Shown here: positions 8,191 through 15,871 of the stretch, piece by piece | How the letters are laid out: every line of letters begins with the position of its first letter | Position numbering within the stretch: position 1 is the stretch's first letter | Assembly (NCBI RefSeq): GCF_002591975.1 | Contig: NZ_NVQE01000048.1 | Span: 1 to 45,189 of the forward strand | Origin: Mycobacterium neglectum | GTDB lineage: Bacteria > Actinomycetota > Actinomycetes > Mycobacteriales > Mycobacteriaceae | Reading direction: 5' to 3' | DNA: 45,189 nucleotides | Program-made: the position numbers and the translations under genes | The notes under the pieces: generated by a model | Seen by the model: the letters and a program-made list of their open reading frames with translations, nothing else | What the model was told of the DNA's origin: nothing | The model's database searches: none

Positions 8191-10547
8191 GCGGACTGCT
8201 GAGCTCCGTACGCGTTCTGGAATTGGGCGGTGCATCATCCGATGGCGTCGGGCGCCTGTTCGCGGACCTGGGCGCCGACGTCTTGAAGGTCGAGCTTCCC
8301 GGCGGAGGCGATGCGCGCCACGCACTGCCCGGCGTCGCGGGCGCCAGCATCGCGTTCGCGGTGCACAACGCCAACAAGCGCAGTGCCGTGCTCGATCCCG
8401 ACAGTGCGCAAGACCGGCAGCGACTGGTCGAGTTGGCAGGTGCGGCCGACATCGTCGTGGACAGCGGCAACCCAGGAACCGCTGCGGCTTTCGGAACATC
8501 GTGTGTCGCCCTTGCCGATCAGTTCGGGCACCTGGTGGCGCTGTCGGTGACCGACTTCGGCTCCGCCGGTCCATATCGTTCGCGGCAGGCCACCGACGCC
8601 GTCTTGTACGCGATGTCGACCGCTCTGTCACGGACCGGTCCAACGACGGGCAAGCCGGTACTGCCGCCCGACGGTGTGGCATCGGGGACGGCCGCGGTGC
8701 AGGCGGCATGGGCGGCACTGGCTGCGTTCTATCGCCGGTTACGCGACGGCAGAGGCGATTACATCGACTTCTCTCGTTTCGAGGCGGTTCTGCAGTCGCT
8801 CGATCCGCCGTTCGGTTCGGAGGGCCAAGCGGCCGTCGGCCTGAAAGCGGCGGGGGAACTCTGGCGGGGCAGGCCGCGCAATCAGCAGATCTATCCGATC
8901 TTCGCCTGTAAGGACGGCAACGTTCGCATCTGCCTGCTGTCGGCGCGGCAATGGCGCGGAATGCGTGGCTGGCTCGGTGAGCCCGCGCAATTTGCCGACC
9001 CCAAGTTCGACACGATCGCGGCACGCTACGCCGCCTCGCGCGAATTGAACGCCGCGATCGCCGACCTGTTCGCTTCGCAGACGATGGACGATTTGGTCGC
9101 AGGCGGACAGACGCGTGGGGTCCCGGTGGCCGCGGTCCTCAGTGCGGCAGAGACCTTGGCGTCAGAGCACTTTCGCGAGGTAGGTGCGCTGATCGACCTG
9201 CCGATCACCCATGATGTGACCCTGACCGTTCCGGTGGGGCCCGTGGTCGTAGACGGCCAGCGCGCCGGGGTGGCGCGCCCGGCACCGGAGGCGGGCGCCG
9301 ATGAACCCGATTGGCCCGCAGCCCCTTTCGCAGGTGAACCGCGCGAGGCCGACGTCCAGCGGCCGTTCGATGGCCTGCGGATTCTCGACCTCGGCGTGAT
9401 CGTCGCAGGTGGTGAACTGGGCCGGCTTTTCGCCGACCTGGGCGCGGAGGTGATCAAGGTGGAGAGCGCCGCGTATCCCGATGGTCTTCGCCAAACCGCT
9501 CCCGGCATGACGATGAGCAGATCGTGGGCCTTGACGCACCGCAACGAAAAGAGCCTCGGCCTCGACCTGCGACATCCCGAGGGGGCCGAGCTCTTCCGGC
9601 GCCTGGTCGCCGACGCGGATGCCATTTTCGCCAACTTCAAGCCGGGAACGCTTGATTCGCTTGGCTTTTCCTATGAGCGGTTACGGCAGATCAATCCGCG
9701 TATCGTGCTGGCGGAGAGCAGCGCGTACGGGGCGAGCGGCCCGTGGAGCGACCGCATGGGGTACGGACCGCTGGTGCGGGCGGCGACGGGCGTCACCTGG
9801 CTGTGGACCTCCCAGGACGCGATTTCGGAAGGAAGCTTCTCCTCCTCCCAATTTTTTGATGCGACCACCGTTTTCCCCGACCACGTCGCCGCCAGACTGA
9901 CCGCATTCGCGGCGTTGGCCGCGATGATCCGGCGCGAACGCACCGAAACAGGTGCGCACGTACACATCCCGCAGGCCGAGGCGGCGGTCAACCAACTCGC
10001 CACCGCCTACGTCACCGAAGCCGCACTCACCGCGGGGGTGCCGGTCACCGGGGATGAGTCGATCCACGGCGTCTATCCGTGCGCCGGCGACGACGAATGG
10101 TGTGTCATCTCCGTTCGGTCCGACACCGAGCGCACCGCGCTCGCGCAGGTGATGGGCCGTGACGATCTCCCACTCGAGCGAGACCAGTTCATCACCGCCG
10201 TGTCGGAATGGACGCGCAGCAATGACAAGGCACAGGTCGCCGAAATATTGCAACGGGCAGGCATTCCGGCCGGTCCGATGAACCGTGCGGTGGACATCCC
10301 AGTCGACCCGCAGGTGGCGTTTCGGCGGTTGTACTCCGACATGGCGCATCCGCTGTTCGACGCGCCGATGCTCAGCGAGACGGGACCCGCGCCCTACACG
10401 CGCATCCCCGCCGCGGAGCTTCGGCCCGCCCCGATGCCGGGGGACCAGACCCGACAGATCTGCGGCGAGGTGCTTGGATTGAGCGCCGACGACACCGATC
10501 GGCTCATTGCCGACGGTGTCCTTTTCACTCAACAAGGGAGTCGATGA
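8187..10547 (+). CDS. Class III CoA-transferase, tandem two-domain fusion
   Basis: A 786-residue protein containing two CaiB/BaiF (formyl-CoA transferase family) modules in tandem, about 1-380 and 395-786. Each begins with the family opening (VRVLELGG.....GRLFADLGADVLKVE at residue 8; LRILDLGVIVAGGELGRLFADLGAEVIKVE at about 398). Each has the NANKRS / HRNEKSLGLDL segment and a PD dipeptide at the expected catalytic-Asp region (LPPDGVASG; FPDHVAAR). Most family members are single-domain homodimers with interlaced rings, so a fusion gives one built-in pseudo-dimer. From memory it is the counterpart of Rv1866. It starts by GTGA overlap with the LLM gene and overlaps the thiolase-like gene downstream (ATGA). 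Confidence 0.85.
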   Translation: MSGLLSSVRVLELGGASSDGVGRLFADLGADVLKVELPGGGDARHALPGVAGASIAFAVHNANKRSAVLDPDSAQDRQRLVELAGAADIVVDSGNPGTAAAFGTSCVALADQFGHLVALSVTDFGSAGPYRSRQATDAVLYAMSTALSRTGPTTGKPVLPPDGVASGTAAVQAAWAALAAFYRRLRDGRGDYIDFSRFEAVLQSLDPPFGSEGQAAVGLKAAGELWRGRPRNQQIYPIFACKDGNVRICLLSARQWRGMRGWLGEPAQFADPKFDTIAARYAASRELNAAIADLFASQTMDDLVAGGQTRGVPVAAVLSAAETLASEHFREVGALIDLPITHDVTLTVPVGPVVVDGQRAGVARPAPEAGADEPDWPAAPFAGEPREADVQRPFDGLRILDLGVIVAGGELGRLFADLGAEVIKVESAAYPDGLRQTAPGMTMSRSWALTHRNEKSLGLDLRHPEGAELFRRLVADADAIFANFKPGTLDSLGFSYERLRQINPRIVLAESSAYGASGPWSDRMGYGPLVRAATGVTWLWTSQDAISEGSFSSSQFFDATTVFPDHVAARLTAFAALAAMIRRERTETGAHVHIPQAEAAVNQLATAYVTEAALTAGVPVTGDESIHGVYPCAGDDEWCVISVRSDTERTALAQVMGRDDLPLERDQFITAVSEWTRSNDKAQVAEILQRAGIPAGPMNRAVDIPVDPQVAFRRLYSDMAHPLFDAPMLSETGPAPYTRIPAAELRPAPMPGDQTRQICGEVLGLSADDTDRLIADGVLFTQQGSR

Positions 10548-12010
10548 TGGATCCGCGGACGCCGGTGCTGATCGGCTACGGCCAGGTCAACCAGCACGAC
10601 GAGAGCCCGGAGGTGGAGCCGGTCGACCTGATGGTGTCGGCTGCCCGCGCCGCAGCCGATCCGCGCGTGCTTGAGGCCGTCGACTCCGTGCGCGTGGTGA
10701 ACCTGCTGTCCTGGCGGTACCGCGATCCGGGACTCCTTCTGGCGCAGCGGATCAAGGCCGACGGTGCCAACACGCGCTACACGGGTATCGGCGGAAACGT
10801 GCCGCAGACGCTGGTCAACAAGGCGTGTCTGGACATCCAGGCGGGCCGATCTGACGTCGTGCTGATCGCGGGAGCCGAAACATGGCGCACCCGTTCACGG
10901 GTGCGGAAGGCGGGCGGCAAACTCCAATGGACCAGCCAGGACGATTCTGTTCCGATCGCCGCAGGTTCTGACGAAGGCATCGAACTCGCGGGCCCGTCGG
11001 ACCTTCGAATCAAGCTGGACCGTCCCGCTTACGTCTATCCGATGTTCGAGCAGGCACTGCGGATCGCTGCGGGCGAAACTCCGGACGTCCATCGTCGCCG
11101 CATCGGCGAACTCTGGTCACAGTTCAGCGCAGTGGCTGCGACGAACCCGTATGCATGGAGCCGAGAGGCCTTGTCGGGCAACGAAATCGCCGAGCCGAGT
11201 CCAAGCAACCGGATGGTCAGCTGGCCGTACACGAAGTTGATGAACTCGAACAACATGGTGGATCAGGGTGCGGCTCTGGTGCTGATGTCGGTCGACAAGG
11301 CGACGTACCTGCAGATCCCGCGAGACCGTTGGGTGTTTCCCTACGCGGGCACCGACGCCCACGACACCTACGCCATCAGCGATCGTGCCGAGTTCCACAC
11401 CTCGCCGGCCATCCGGATCGCTGGCAGCCGCGCACTGGAACTGGCAGGCGCAGGGGTCGACGACATGGCACTGGTCGACCTCTACTCGTGCTTTCCCTCC
11501 GCGGTGCAGGTCGCGGCCAACGAACTGGGCCTGCCGACCGATGATCCGGCCCGGCCCCTGACCGTGACGGGCGGGCTGACCTTCGCCGGTGGCCCTTGGA
11601 ACAACTACGTGACGCACTCGATCGCCACCATGGCTGAGCGCCTGGTCGCCAATCCGGGCCAGCGCGGTCTGATCACCGCCAACGGTGGCTACCTCACCAA
11701 GCACAGCTTCGGCGTGTACGGGACGGAACCGCCGGCGCACGAATTCCGCTGGGAGGACGTGCAAGAGGCCGTCGACCGCGAACCCACCCGGGAGGCGGTG
11801 GTGGAATGGTCGGGGGTGGGCACCGTCGAATCGTGGACGACCCCGTTCGATCGAGACGGATCGCCAGAGAAGGCGTTTCTCGCCGTCCGCACGCCCGAGG
11901 ACGCGCGTGCGCTCGCCGTGATCCCCGGCGATGTCGAAGTGACTGTCCGCGAAGATATCGCGGGTGCCAAGGTTGCGGTCAACCAGGATGGCACCGCGAC
12001 CCTGCTGTGA
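10544..12010 (+). CDS. Thiolase-like / acetyl-CoA acetyltransferase-family protein
   Basis: A 488-residue thiolase-superfamily protein, counterpart of Rv1867 from memory. The fold is shown by TPVLIGYGQVNQ at the N-terminus, GGNVPQTLVNKACLDIQAGRSDVVLIAGAE, an LYSCFPSAVQVAANELGL segment and GGLTFAGGPWNNYVTHSIATMAERL. It continues into a beta-rich C-terminal extension (about 405-488) typical of the long thiolase-like subgroup. The nucleophilic Cys of classical thiolases (usually near residue 90) is not obvious: the CLDIQAGRSD region has a Cys, but its context is not the standard one. Degradative activity is therefore uncertain. AAGGGAG lies about 6 bases before the tandem ATGATG. Confidence 0.8.
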   Translation: MMDPRTPVLIGYGQVNQHDESPEVEPVDLMVSAARAAADPRVLEAVDSVRVVNLLSWRYRDPGLLLAQRIKADGANTRYTGIGGNVPQTLVNKACLDIQAGRSDVVLIAGAETWRTRSRVRKAGGKLQWTSQDDSVPIAAGSDEGIELAGPSDLRIKLDRPAYVYPMFEQALRIAAGETPDVHRRRIGELWSQFSAVAATNPYAWSREALSGNEIAEPSPSNRMVSWPYTKLMNSNNMVDQGAALVLMSVDKATYLQIPRDRWVFPYAGTDAHDTYAISDRAEFHTSPAIRIAGSRALELAGAGVDDMALVDLYSCFPSAVQVAANELGLPTDDPARPLTVTGGLTFAGGPWNNYVTHSIATMAERLVANPGQRGLITANGGYLTKHSFGVYGTEPPAHEFRWEDVQEAVDREPTREAVVEWSGVGTVESWTTPFDRDGSPEKAFLAVRTPEDARALAVIPGDVEVTVREDIAGAKVAVNQDGTATLL

Positions 12011-12012
12011 TC

Positions 12013-12235
12013 TCAGTCGAGCCCACCACGCCCGCGTTGTTGCATACCAGGTCCACCCGGCCGAACCGTTCGATGGTCTCGTCGCCCAGCGCGTCGACGG
12101 CGACGGGGATCGCGTCCTCGCGCGCATCGGCGATCATCACGTTCACACCGCGCTGGGCCAGGACGCGGCCAGGCCGAGGCCGATGCCGCTGGTGCCTCCT
12201 GTGACCACGGCAACCTGTCCCGCTTCGATTCTCAT
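12013..12235 (-). pseudogene. Decayed short-chain dehydrogenase (SDR) fragment
   Basis: From ATG 12235 on the minus strand the frame reads MRIEAGQVAVVTGGTSGIGLGLA, the classic SDR cofactor start, then runs to a stop within 31 codons. A shift of one frame near 12169-12176 restores LAQRGVNVMIADAREDAIPVAVDALGDE, immediately followed by TIERFGRVDLVCNNAGVVG. The residues normally between the second strand and the NNAG strand are partly missing, and homology stops just after NNAG, at the 3' end of the thiolase-like gene. It therefore carries a frameshift, an internal deletion and loss of the C-terminal two-thirds. It begins by ATGA overlap with the upstream lipoprotein, so it was once translated in that operon. 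In M. tuberculosis, as I recall, an SDR (Rv1865c) lies in this locus. Confidence 0.8.
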
Positions 12236-12834
12236 GGAGCCTCCGCGGGCACATCGGTGTACTGGGGAACAAGACCGTCAGGGGAGAATGTAAAGCCCTT
12301 TCCGCTGAGTTCGCTCAAGCAGGAGAGACCCGTTGCCTCCTGTACGTTGCAGCGGAATCCGGCCGCGGCCAGGATTCTGTTGAACGGCAAGACCTTTGCG
12401 GCTCCGGGGTCGAGGGAGTATTCCGGCTGCTCGATCGCGACGAACTGCGCGGTGCCCTCACGCGTAAGGACAAGTGCGTTAGGCGTGGTGGCCTCACCGG
12501 CGGCGTCGGTCACCGAGTCCGGCTCCCCGGTGATGCCCATCGCCGACGGCCAGTTCGTCGCGGACAGGCAGCCCACCTTCACTCGCGGCATGATCGCGCA
12601 CGCCCAGGTACCGCTGGGGGAGGTGAAGTAATAGCTCGTCCCGCCCGGTGGGTGTGCGACGTAGTCGAATGCGTTCGCCAGATGCGCATTGCTCGCCGGT
12701 GGGGTCGGCGCCACCGACGTGCTGGCGGGCGCCGCTGCCGGCGCCTCTTCGGTATTGACCACGGTCCCTCCCGAGCAGCCCGCGGCCAGGATTGCCACCG
12801 CGGCCAGCGAGATGGGAAGTGTGCGCGGGTTCAC
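12232..12834 (-). CDS. Putative mycobacterial lipoprotein
   Basis: A 200-residue lipoprotein with signal peptide and lipobox LAAGC (Cys20), then an Ala/Pro/Ser/Thr-rich linker to about residue 50. The extracytoplasmic domain contains YYFTSPSGTWACAIMPRVKVGCLSA and FRCNVQEATGLSCLSELSGKGF, four cysteines likely paired in two disulfides. This pattern of GTWACAI plus later Cys pairs recurs in mycobacterial secreted or lipoproteins of unknown function. The GTG start lies immediately after the stop of the FAD reductase (12835), so translation is probably coupled. The gene ends by ATGA overlap with the SDR remnant. Confidence 0.75.
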   Translation of the reverse strand: MNPRTLPISLAAVAILAAGCSGGTVVNTEEAPAAAPASTSVAPTPPASNAHLANAFDYVAHPPGGTSYYFTSPSGTWACAIMPRVKVGCLSATNWPSAMGITGEPDSVTDAAGEATTPNALVLTREGTAQFVAIEQPEYSLDPGAAKVLPFNRILAAAGFRCNVQEATGLSCLSELSGKGFTFSPDGLVPQYTDVPAEAP

Positions 12835-14040
12835 CTATGCGCCGAGGAGTTGGTCCGGGTCGACCGGCTCTCGTGACCGGATCAGCGCTTTGATGTCGTC
12901 GAGCCCTTCCCAGATGTTGACGTTCATCCCGGCGAGCACGCGGTTGTCGTTGTCGAGCCAGAACGCCGTGAATTCGCGGCCGGCCACATCGCCGCGCGTC
13001 ACCATGCGGTCGTAGTCGGGTGCGTGCCCGACGTACTCCATGCCGAGGTCGTACTGGTCGGTGAAGAAGTAGGGCAGTTCGGTGTATTCCTCCGGCTTGC
13101 CGAGCATCCCGGCGGCCGCGACGGCCGGCTGCTTGAGGGCATTCGCCCAGTGCTCGGTGCGAATCCGGGTGCCGAAGAGGGGATGTTCGGCCGCGGCGAT
13201 ATCGCCCACCGCGAAGATGTCCGGGTCGCTGGTGCGTAGTGACGCATCCACGAGCACGCCGCCATGCCCGGTGGCGAGGCCGGCTTGCTCGGCGAGACCG
13301 CTGTTGGCGACGGCTCCGACGGCTACCAGAACCGCGTCGGAGGCGATCGTCGAGCCGTCGCCGAGCTTCAGCCCAGTTGCCTTGCCTCCGGATGTGGTGA
13401 CTTCGTCGACCGTCGCATTCAGCCGGAGGTCCACGCCGTGCTCGCGATGCATCGCGGCGAACACCTCACCGGTCTCACGGCCGAGCGCGCCCATCAACGG
13501 CACTTCCGCGGTTTCCACGACAGTGACGGATACGCCGCGTGCCCGAGCGCCTGCTGCCACTTCGAGGCCGATCCAGCCTGCGCCGATAATCGCAAGTGAA
13601 ACCCCCTCTGTGAGAACAGAGTTCAGAGCCTCGGCATCGTCGATCGTACGTAGATAATGTACGCCGTCGGCATCGGCGCCGGGAATCGATGGCCGACGCG
13701 GAGTGGACCCGGTAGCCAGGAGGAGCTTGTCGTAGCTCACGGTGGTGCCGTCTGGCAGGGACACCGTGTGAGCACCGGGGTCGACCGCGGTCACCTCGGT
13801 GCCGAGCTGCAGCTCGACATGGTGGTCGCGATACCAGGAGGACGACGCTGCTGTGAATTCTGTGAATTGCTTCTTGCCGAGCAGAAACTCCTTCGACAGC
13901 GGAGGACGTTCGTAGGGCAGGTGCTCCTCGGCGGCAAACAGCACGATGTGTCCACCGAAATCTTTGTCACGCAATGCTTCTGCGGCCTTGGCCCCAGCAA
14001 GGCCGCCGCCCACGATGGCGAATGTCGACGACGTTGTCAT
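12835..14040 (-). CDS. FAD-dependent NAD(P)H:ferredoxin/rubredoxin-type reductase
   Basis: A 401-residue pyridine-nucleotide-disulfide oxidoreductase-fold flavoprotein without the redox-active CxxxxC, as in the ferredoxin/rubredoxin/putidaredoxin reductase branch. Motifs: FAIVGGGLAGAKAAEALR (FAD, residues 7-24), YERPPLSKEFL, LLLATGSTPRRPSIPGAD, LAIIGAGWIGLEVAAGARARG (NAD(P)H Rossmann, about 148-168) and DIFAVGDIA (FAD ribityl). A C-terminal reductase domain contains WLDNDNRVLAGMNVNIWE. It probably passes electrons from NAD(P)H to a small ferredoxin or a P450 partner; no such partner gene is adjacent. From memory it corresponds to Rv1869c. It lies 36 bases downstream of the DUF72 gene and probably belongs to the same minus-strand run. 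Confidence 0.85.
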   Translation of the reverse strand: MTTSSTFAIVGGGLAGAKAAEALRDKDFGGHIVLFAAEEHLPYERPPLSKEFLLGKKQFTEFTAASSSWYRDHHVELQLGTEVTAVDPGAHTVSLPDGTTVSYDKLLLATGSTPRRPSIPGADADGVHYLRTIDDAEALNSVLTEGVSLAIIGAGWIGLEVAAGARARGVSVTVVETAEVPLMGALGRETGEVFAAMHREHGVDLRLNATVDEVTTSGGKATGLKLGDGSTIASDAVLVAVGAVANSGLAEQAGLATGHGGVLVDASLRTSDPDIFAVGDIAAAEHPLFGTRIRTEHWANALKQPAVAAAGMLGKPEEYTELPYFFTDQYDLGMEYVGHAPDYDRMVTRGDVAGREFTAFWLDNDNRVLAGMNVNIWEGLDDIKALIRSREPVDPDQLLGA

Positions 14041-14076
14041 GCCACCTGACCTTACTCGCGACGGGATGCGGCTGGA

Positions 14077-14799
14077 TCAAGCCAACAGTTCTTTGAGCTT
14101 TCGCGCGTTGTGGATGGCGTGTCCGCCCAGGTCGTTGTTGAAGTAGACCAGCACCCGGCGTCCCTCGCCGTGCCAACCGGCGATCCTGTCGGCCCATTCG
14201 CGCAGCTCGTCATCGGTGTACGAGCCCGCGTAGATCGAGTCCTGCGGCGGCCCGTGCATGCGGATGTACACAAGATCGCTGGTCGCGCGCGGAACACACG
14301 TCAGACCCGCGCCGCTCATCACCACATATGCGGCGCCGTGTCGTTCGAGCAGAGCAAAGACGACGTCGTCGTCCCAGGAGGGATGCCGAAACTCCATGGC
14401 CACCGGAATCCAGTCGGGCATCAGGCTCAGGAAGTGAGCGAGCCGCTCGTCGTCGCGTTCCAGCTCGGGATGCAGCTGAACGAGCAGCGCCTCTCGCTTG
14501 TCAGCGAGCGCTTTCCAAGCCCGCTCGAACCGCTCCATCCATGGTTCCGGTGCACGCAACCTCCGGTAGTGGGTCAGTCCTCGCTGGGCCTTGACCGACA
14601 TCGTGAAACCGTCGGGCAACCGCTGTCGCCAGCCCGCGAAGGTCGCGTCTTTCGGCCATCGGTAGAAACTGGCATTGAGCTCGACCGTGTCGAACTCCTC
14701 GACGTAGACCGCCAGCCGCTTGGCCACCGGCAATTTGGGTGGATACAAGACGCCCGCCCAGTGGTCGTAAGACCAGCCGGACGTGCCGACGCGAATCAC
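14077..14799 (-). CDS. DUF72 (YecE-type) TIM-barrel protein
   Basis: A 240-residue protein of the DUF72 family. The opening IRVGTSGWSYDHWAGVLYPPKLP, the ELNASFYRWP strand and the VKAQRGLTHYRRL segment are diagnostic, and later strands show AMEFRHPSW and VYIRMHGP. The fold is a TIM barrel resembling sugar-phosphate isomerase or endonuclease IV barrels, and the biochemical function is unknown. It overlaps the HhH-GPD gene upstream by four bases (ATGA), so the two are translated together. Pairing of DUF72 with DNA-glycosylase-like proteins hints at a nucleic-acid role, but that is inference. Confidence 0.85.
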   Translation of the reverse strand: MIRVGTSGWSYDHWAGVLYPPKLPVAKRLAVYVEEFDTVELNASFYRWPKDATFAGWRQRLPDGFTMSVKAQRGLTHYRRLRAPEPWMERFERAWKALADKREALLVQLHPELERDDERLAHFLSLMPDWIPVAMEFRHPSWDDDVVFALLERHGAAYVVMSGAGLTCVPRATSDLVYIRMHGPPQDSIYAGSYTDDELREWADRIAGWHGEGRRVLVYFNNDLGGHAIHNARKLKELLA

Positions 14800-15443
14800 G
14801 TCGCCTTCAGCAGTTCGTCCCGAAGATCGGTATCGAGTGAAACGCGCACCAGGGCCGCGGCGAGTTTCGCGGCCGAACGCGGCGCCAGGTCCCCGAGCTC
14901 GACCGCGCTGCCTGCGAGGCCGAGTTGTTTGGCGACGGCCAGGGTGCGGTCGTCGAAGAAGGGGCGTGCCCAGGTCCAGTGGTCCTGTATCTCGCGCAGG
15001 AAGATGTCGGCGCCGGTATCGCCAATCCCCTTGAACTGCTTCAACAATCGCCGAGCTGCTGTGGGGTTGTGCTCGCTCGCGTCGGCGAGCCCGCGCAAAT
15101 CGTCGGCGTATTGATCGTGGACGGTTCGTGCGATGTCGACCAGCCGGGTCGCCGAGCTTTCGTCGTAGCGCACATAGTGCGCACGCCCGAAAGCGGTGAT
15201 CATCGTCGACCGGTCGGCCTGTAGAACCGCTTTGGGGGTTCGCAGACCGGCCTTGAACACCTCGCGAGCCGCATCGGTGGCGATGGCCGCATCGATGGGC
15301 TTACTCGCGAGCATGCAGAGAACAAGCAACTGGAACAGCGGCATGGGCTTGTCCTGCAGCCGTATACCGGCTTGCTGGGCATAGGTCGTGCCGGCCCGCT
15401 CGAGCAGGCCTTTCAGTAGCTTCTTGGTCGATGCCGTTGGCAC
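14796..15443 (-). CDS. HhH-GPD (endonuclease III-like) protein
   Basis: A 215-residue helical protein. The helix-hairpin-helix segment LLKQFKGIGDTGADIFLREIQ (about 133-153) is followed by DDRTLAVAKQLGL, aligning with the PGVG-K-TA...VDTH part of endonuclease III. The catalytic Asp is conserved (one of the DD pair). The lysine used by bifunctional glycosylase/AP-lyases is replaced (GIGDTGA), and no FeS-cluster cysteines follow. If it is an enzyme, a monofunctional glycosylase is more likely. From memory it corresponds to Rv1870c. It sits 18 bases after TfoX and overlaps DUF72. Confidence 0.65.
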   Translation of the reverse strand: MPTASTKKLLKGLLERAGTTYAQQAGIRLQDKPMPLFQLLVLCMLASKPIDAAIATDAAREVFKAGLRTPKAVLQADRSTMITAFGRAHYVRYDESSATRLVDIARTVHDQYADDLRGLADASEHNPTAARRLLKQFKGIGDTGADIFLREIQDHWTWARPFFDDRTLAVAKQLGLAGSAVELGDLAPRSAAKLAAALVRVSLDTDLRDELLKAT

Positions 15444-15461
15444 ATGGGCGGCGTACCCGTG

Positions 15462-15794
15462 CTATTTGGCGGGGAAACTCTTCGCGTAGTCGACACCGCG
15501 GCTCACCCACGCCTGCAGCTGTCGTTTGGTCTTGAGACCGTCGACGCCCACCCGCAACCAGCCGCGGGTCTCACGTCCGGCCATCACCATCGGTTCGACG
15601 TGTTCGCGTGCCAACAGCTTCTCGGTGTCGTCGCGCGGCACCCGCACCATGAGCCCGCCCTGGCCGCTGACGCACACCGACATATTGCCGCCGATGAGGA
15701 ACGCCAGCCCGCCGAACATCCGCTTCTCGGCGACACCGCGCTCACCTGAGACGAGTTCGCGAACGCGGTCAGCCAAGTATTCGTCATAGGCCAT
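15462..15794 (-). CDS. TfoX/Sxy N-terminal domain protein
   Basis: A 110-residue single-domain protein matching the TfoX N-terminal family: MAYDEYLADRVRELV, EKRMFGGLAFLIGGNMSVCVSG, GLMVRVPRDDTEKLL and the GWLRVG strand. In Proteobacteria the two-domain TfoX/Sxy drives competence genes. Actinobacterial stand-alone N-domains like this one have no known role and lack the C-terminal helical domain. It is the first gene of the minus-strand run 15794-12232, separated from lon by a strong hairpin. Confidence 0.8.
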   Translation of the reverse strand: MAYDEYLADRVRELVSGERGVAEKRMFGGLAFLIGGNMSVCVSGQGGLMVRVPRDDTEKLLAREHVEPMVMAGRETRGWLRVGVDGLKTKRQLQAWVSRGVDYAKSFPAK

Positions 15795-15816
15795 GGGATC
15801 AAACTACTGCCGACAT

Positions 15817-15862
15817 TGCACTCAGGGTCGTGACCCGCGATGGGACCACGACCCTGAGTGCA
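15817..15862. terminator. 16-bp perfect hairpin between lon and TfoX genes
   Basis: Arms 15817-15832 and 15847-15862 are perfectly complementary (starting TGCACTCAGGG) around a 14-base loop. It lies just after the lon stop on the minus strand. No U-tract follows on that strand, which is common for mycobacterial hairpin terminators. It could end lon transcription before TfoX. Confidence 0.65.
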
Positions 15863-15871
15863 CTTTCGCGG

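Noticed and set aside
7225..9024. 599-codon minus-strand ORF
   Set aside because: Shadow of the LLM and CoA-transferase genes in high-GC DNA; composition is Arg/Pro/His-rich with no family signal.
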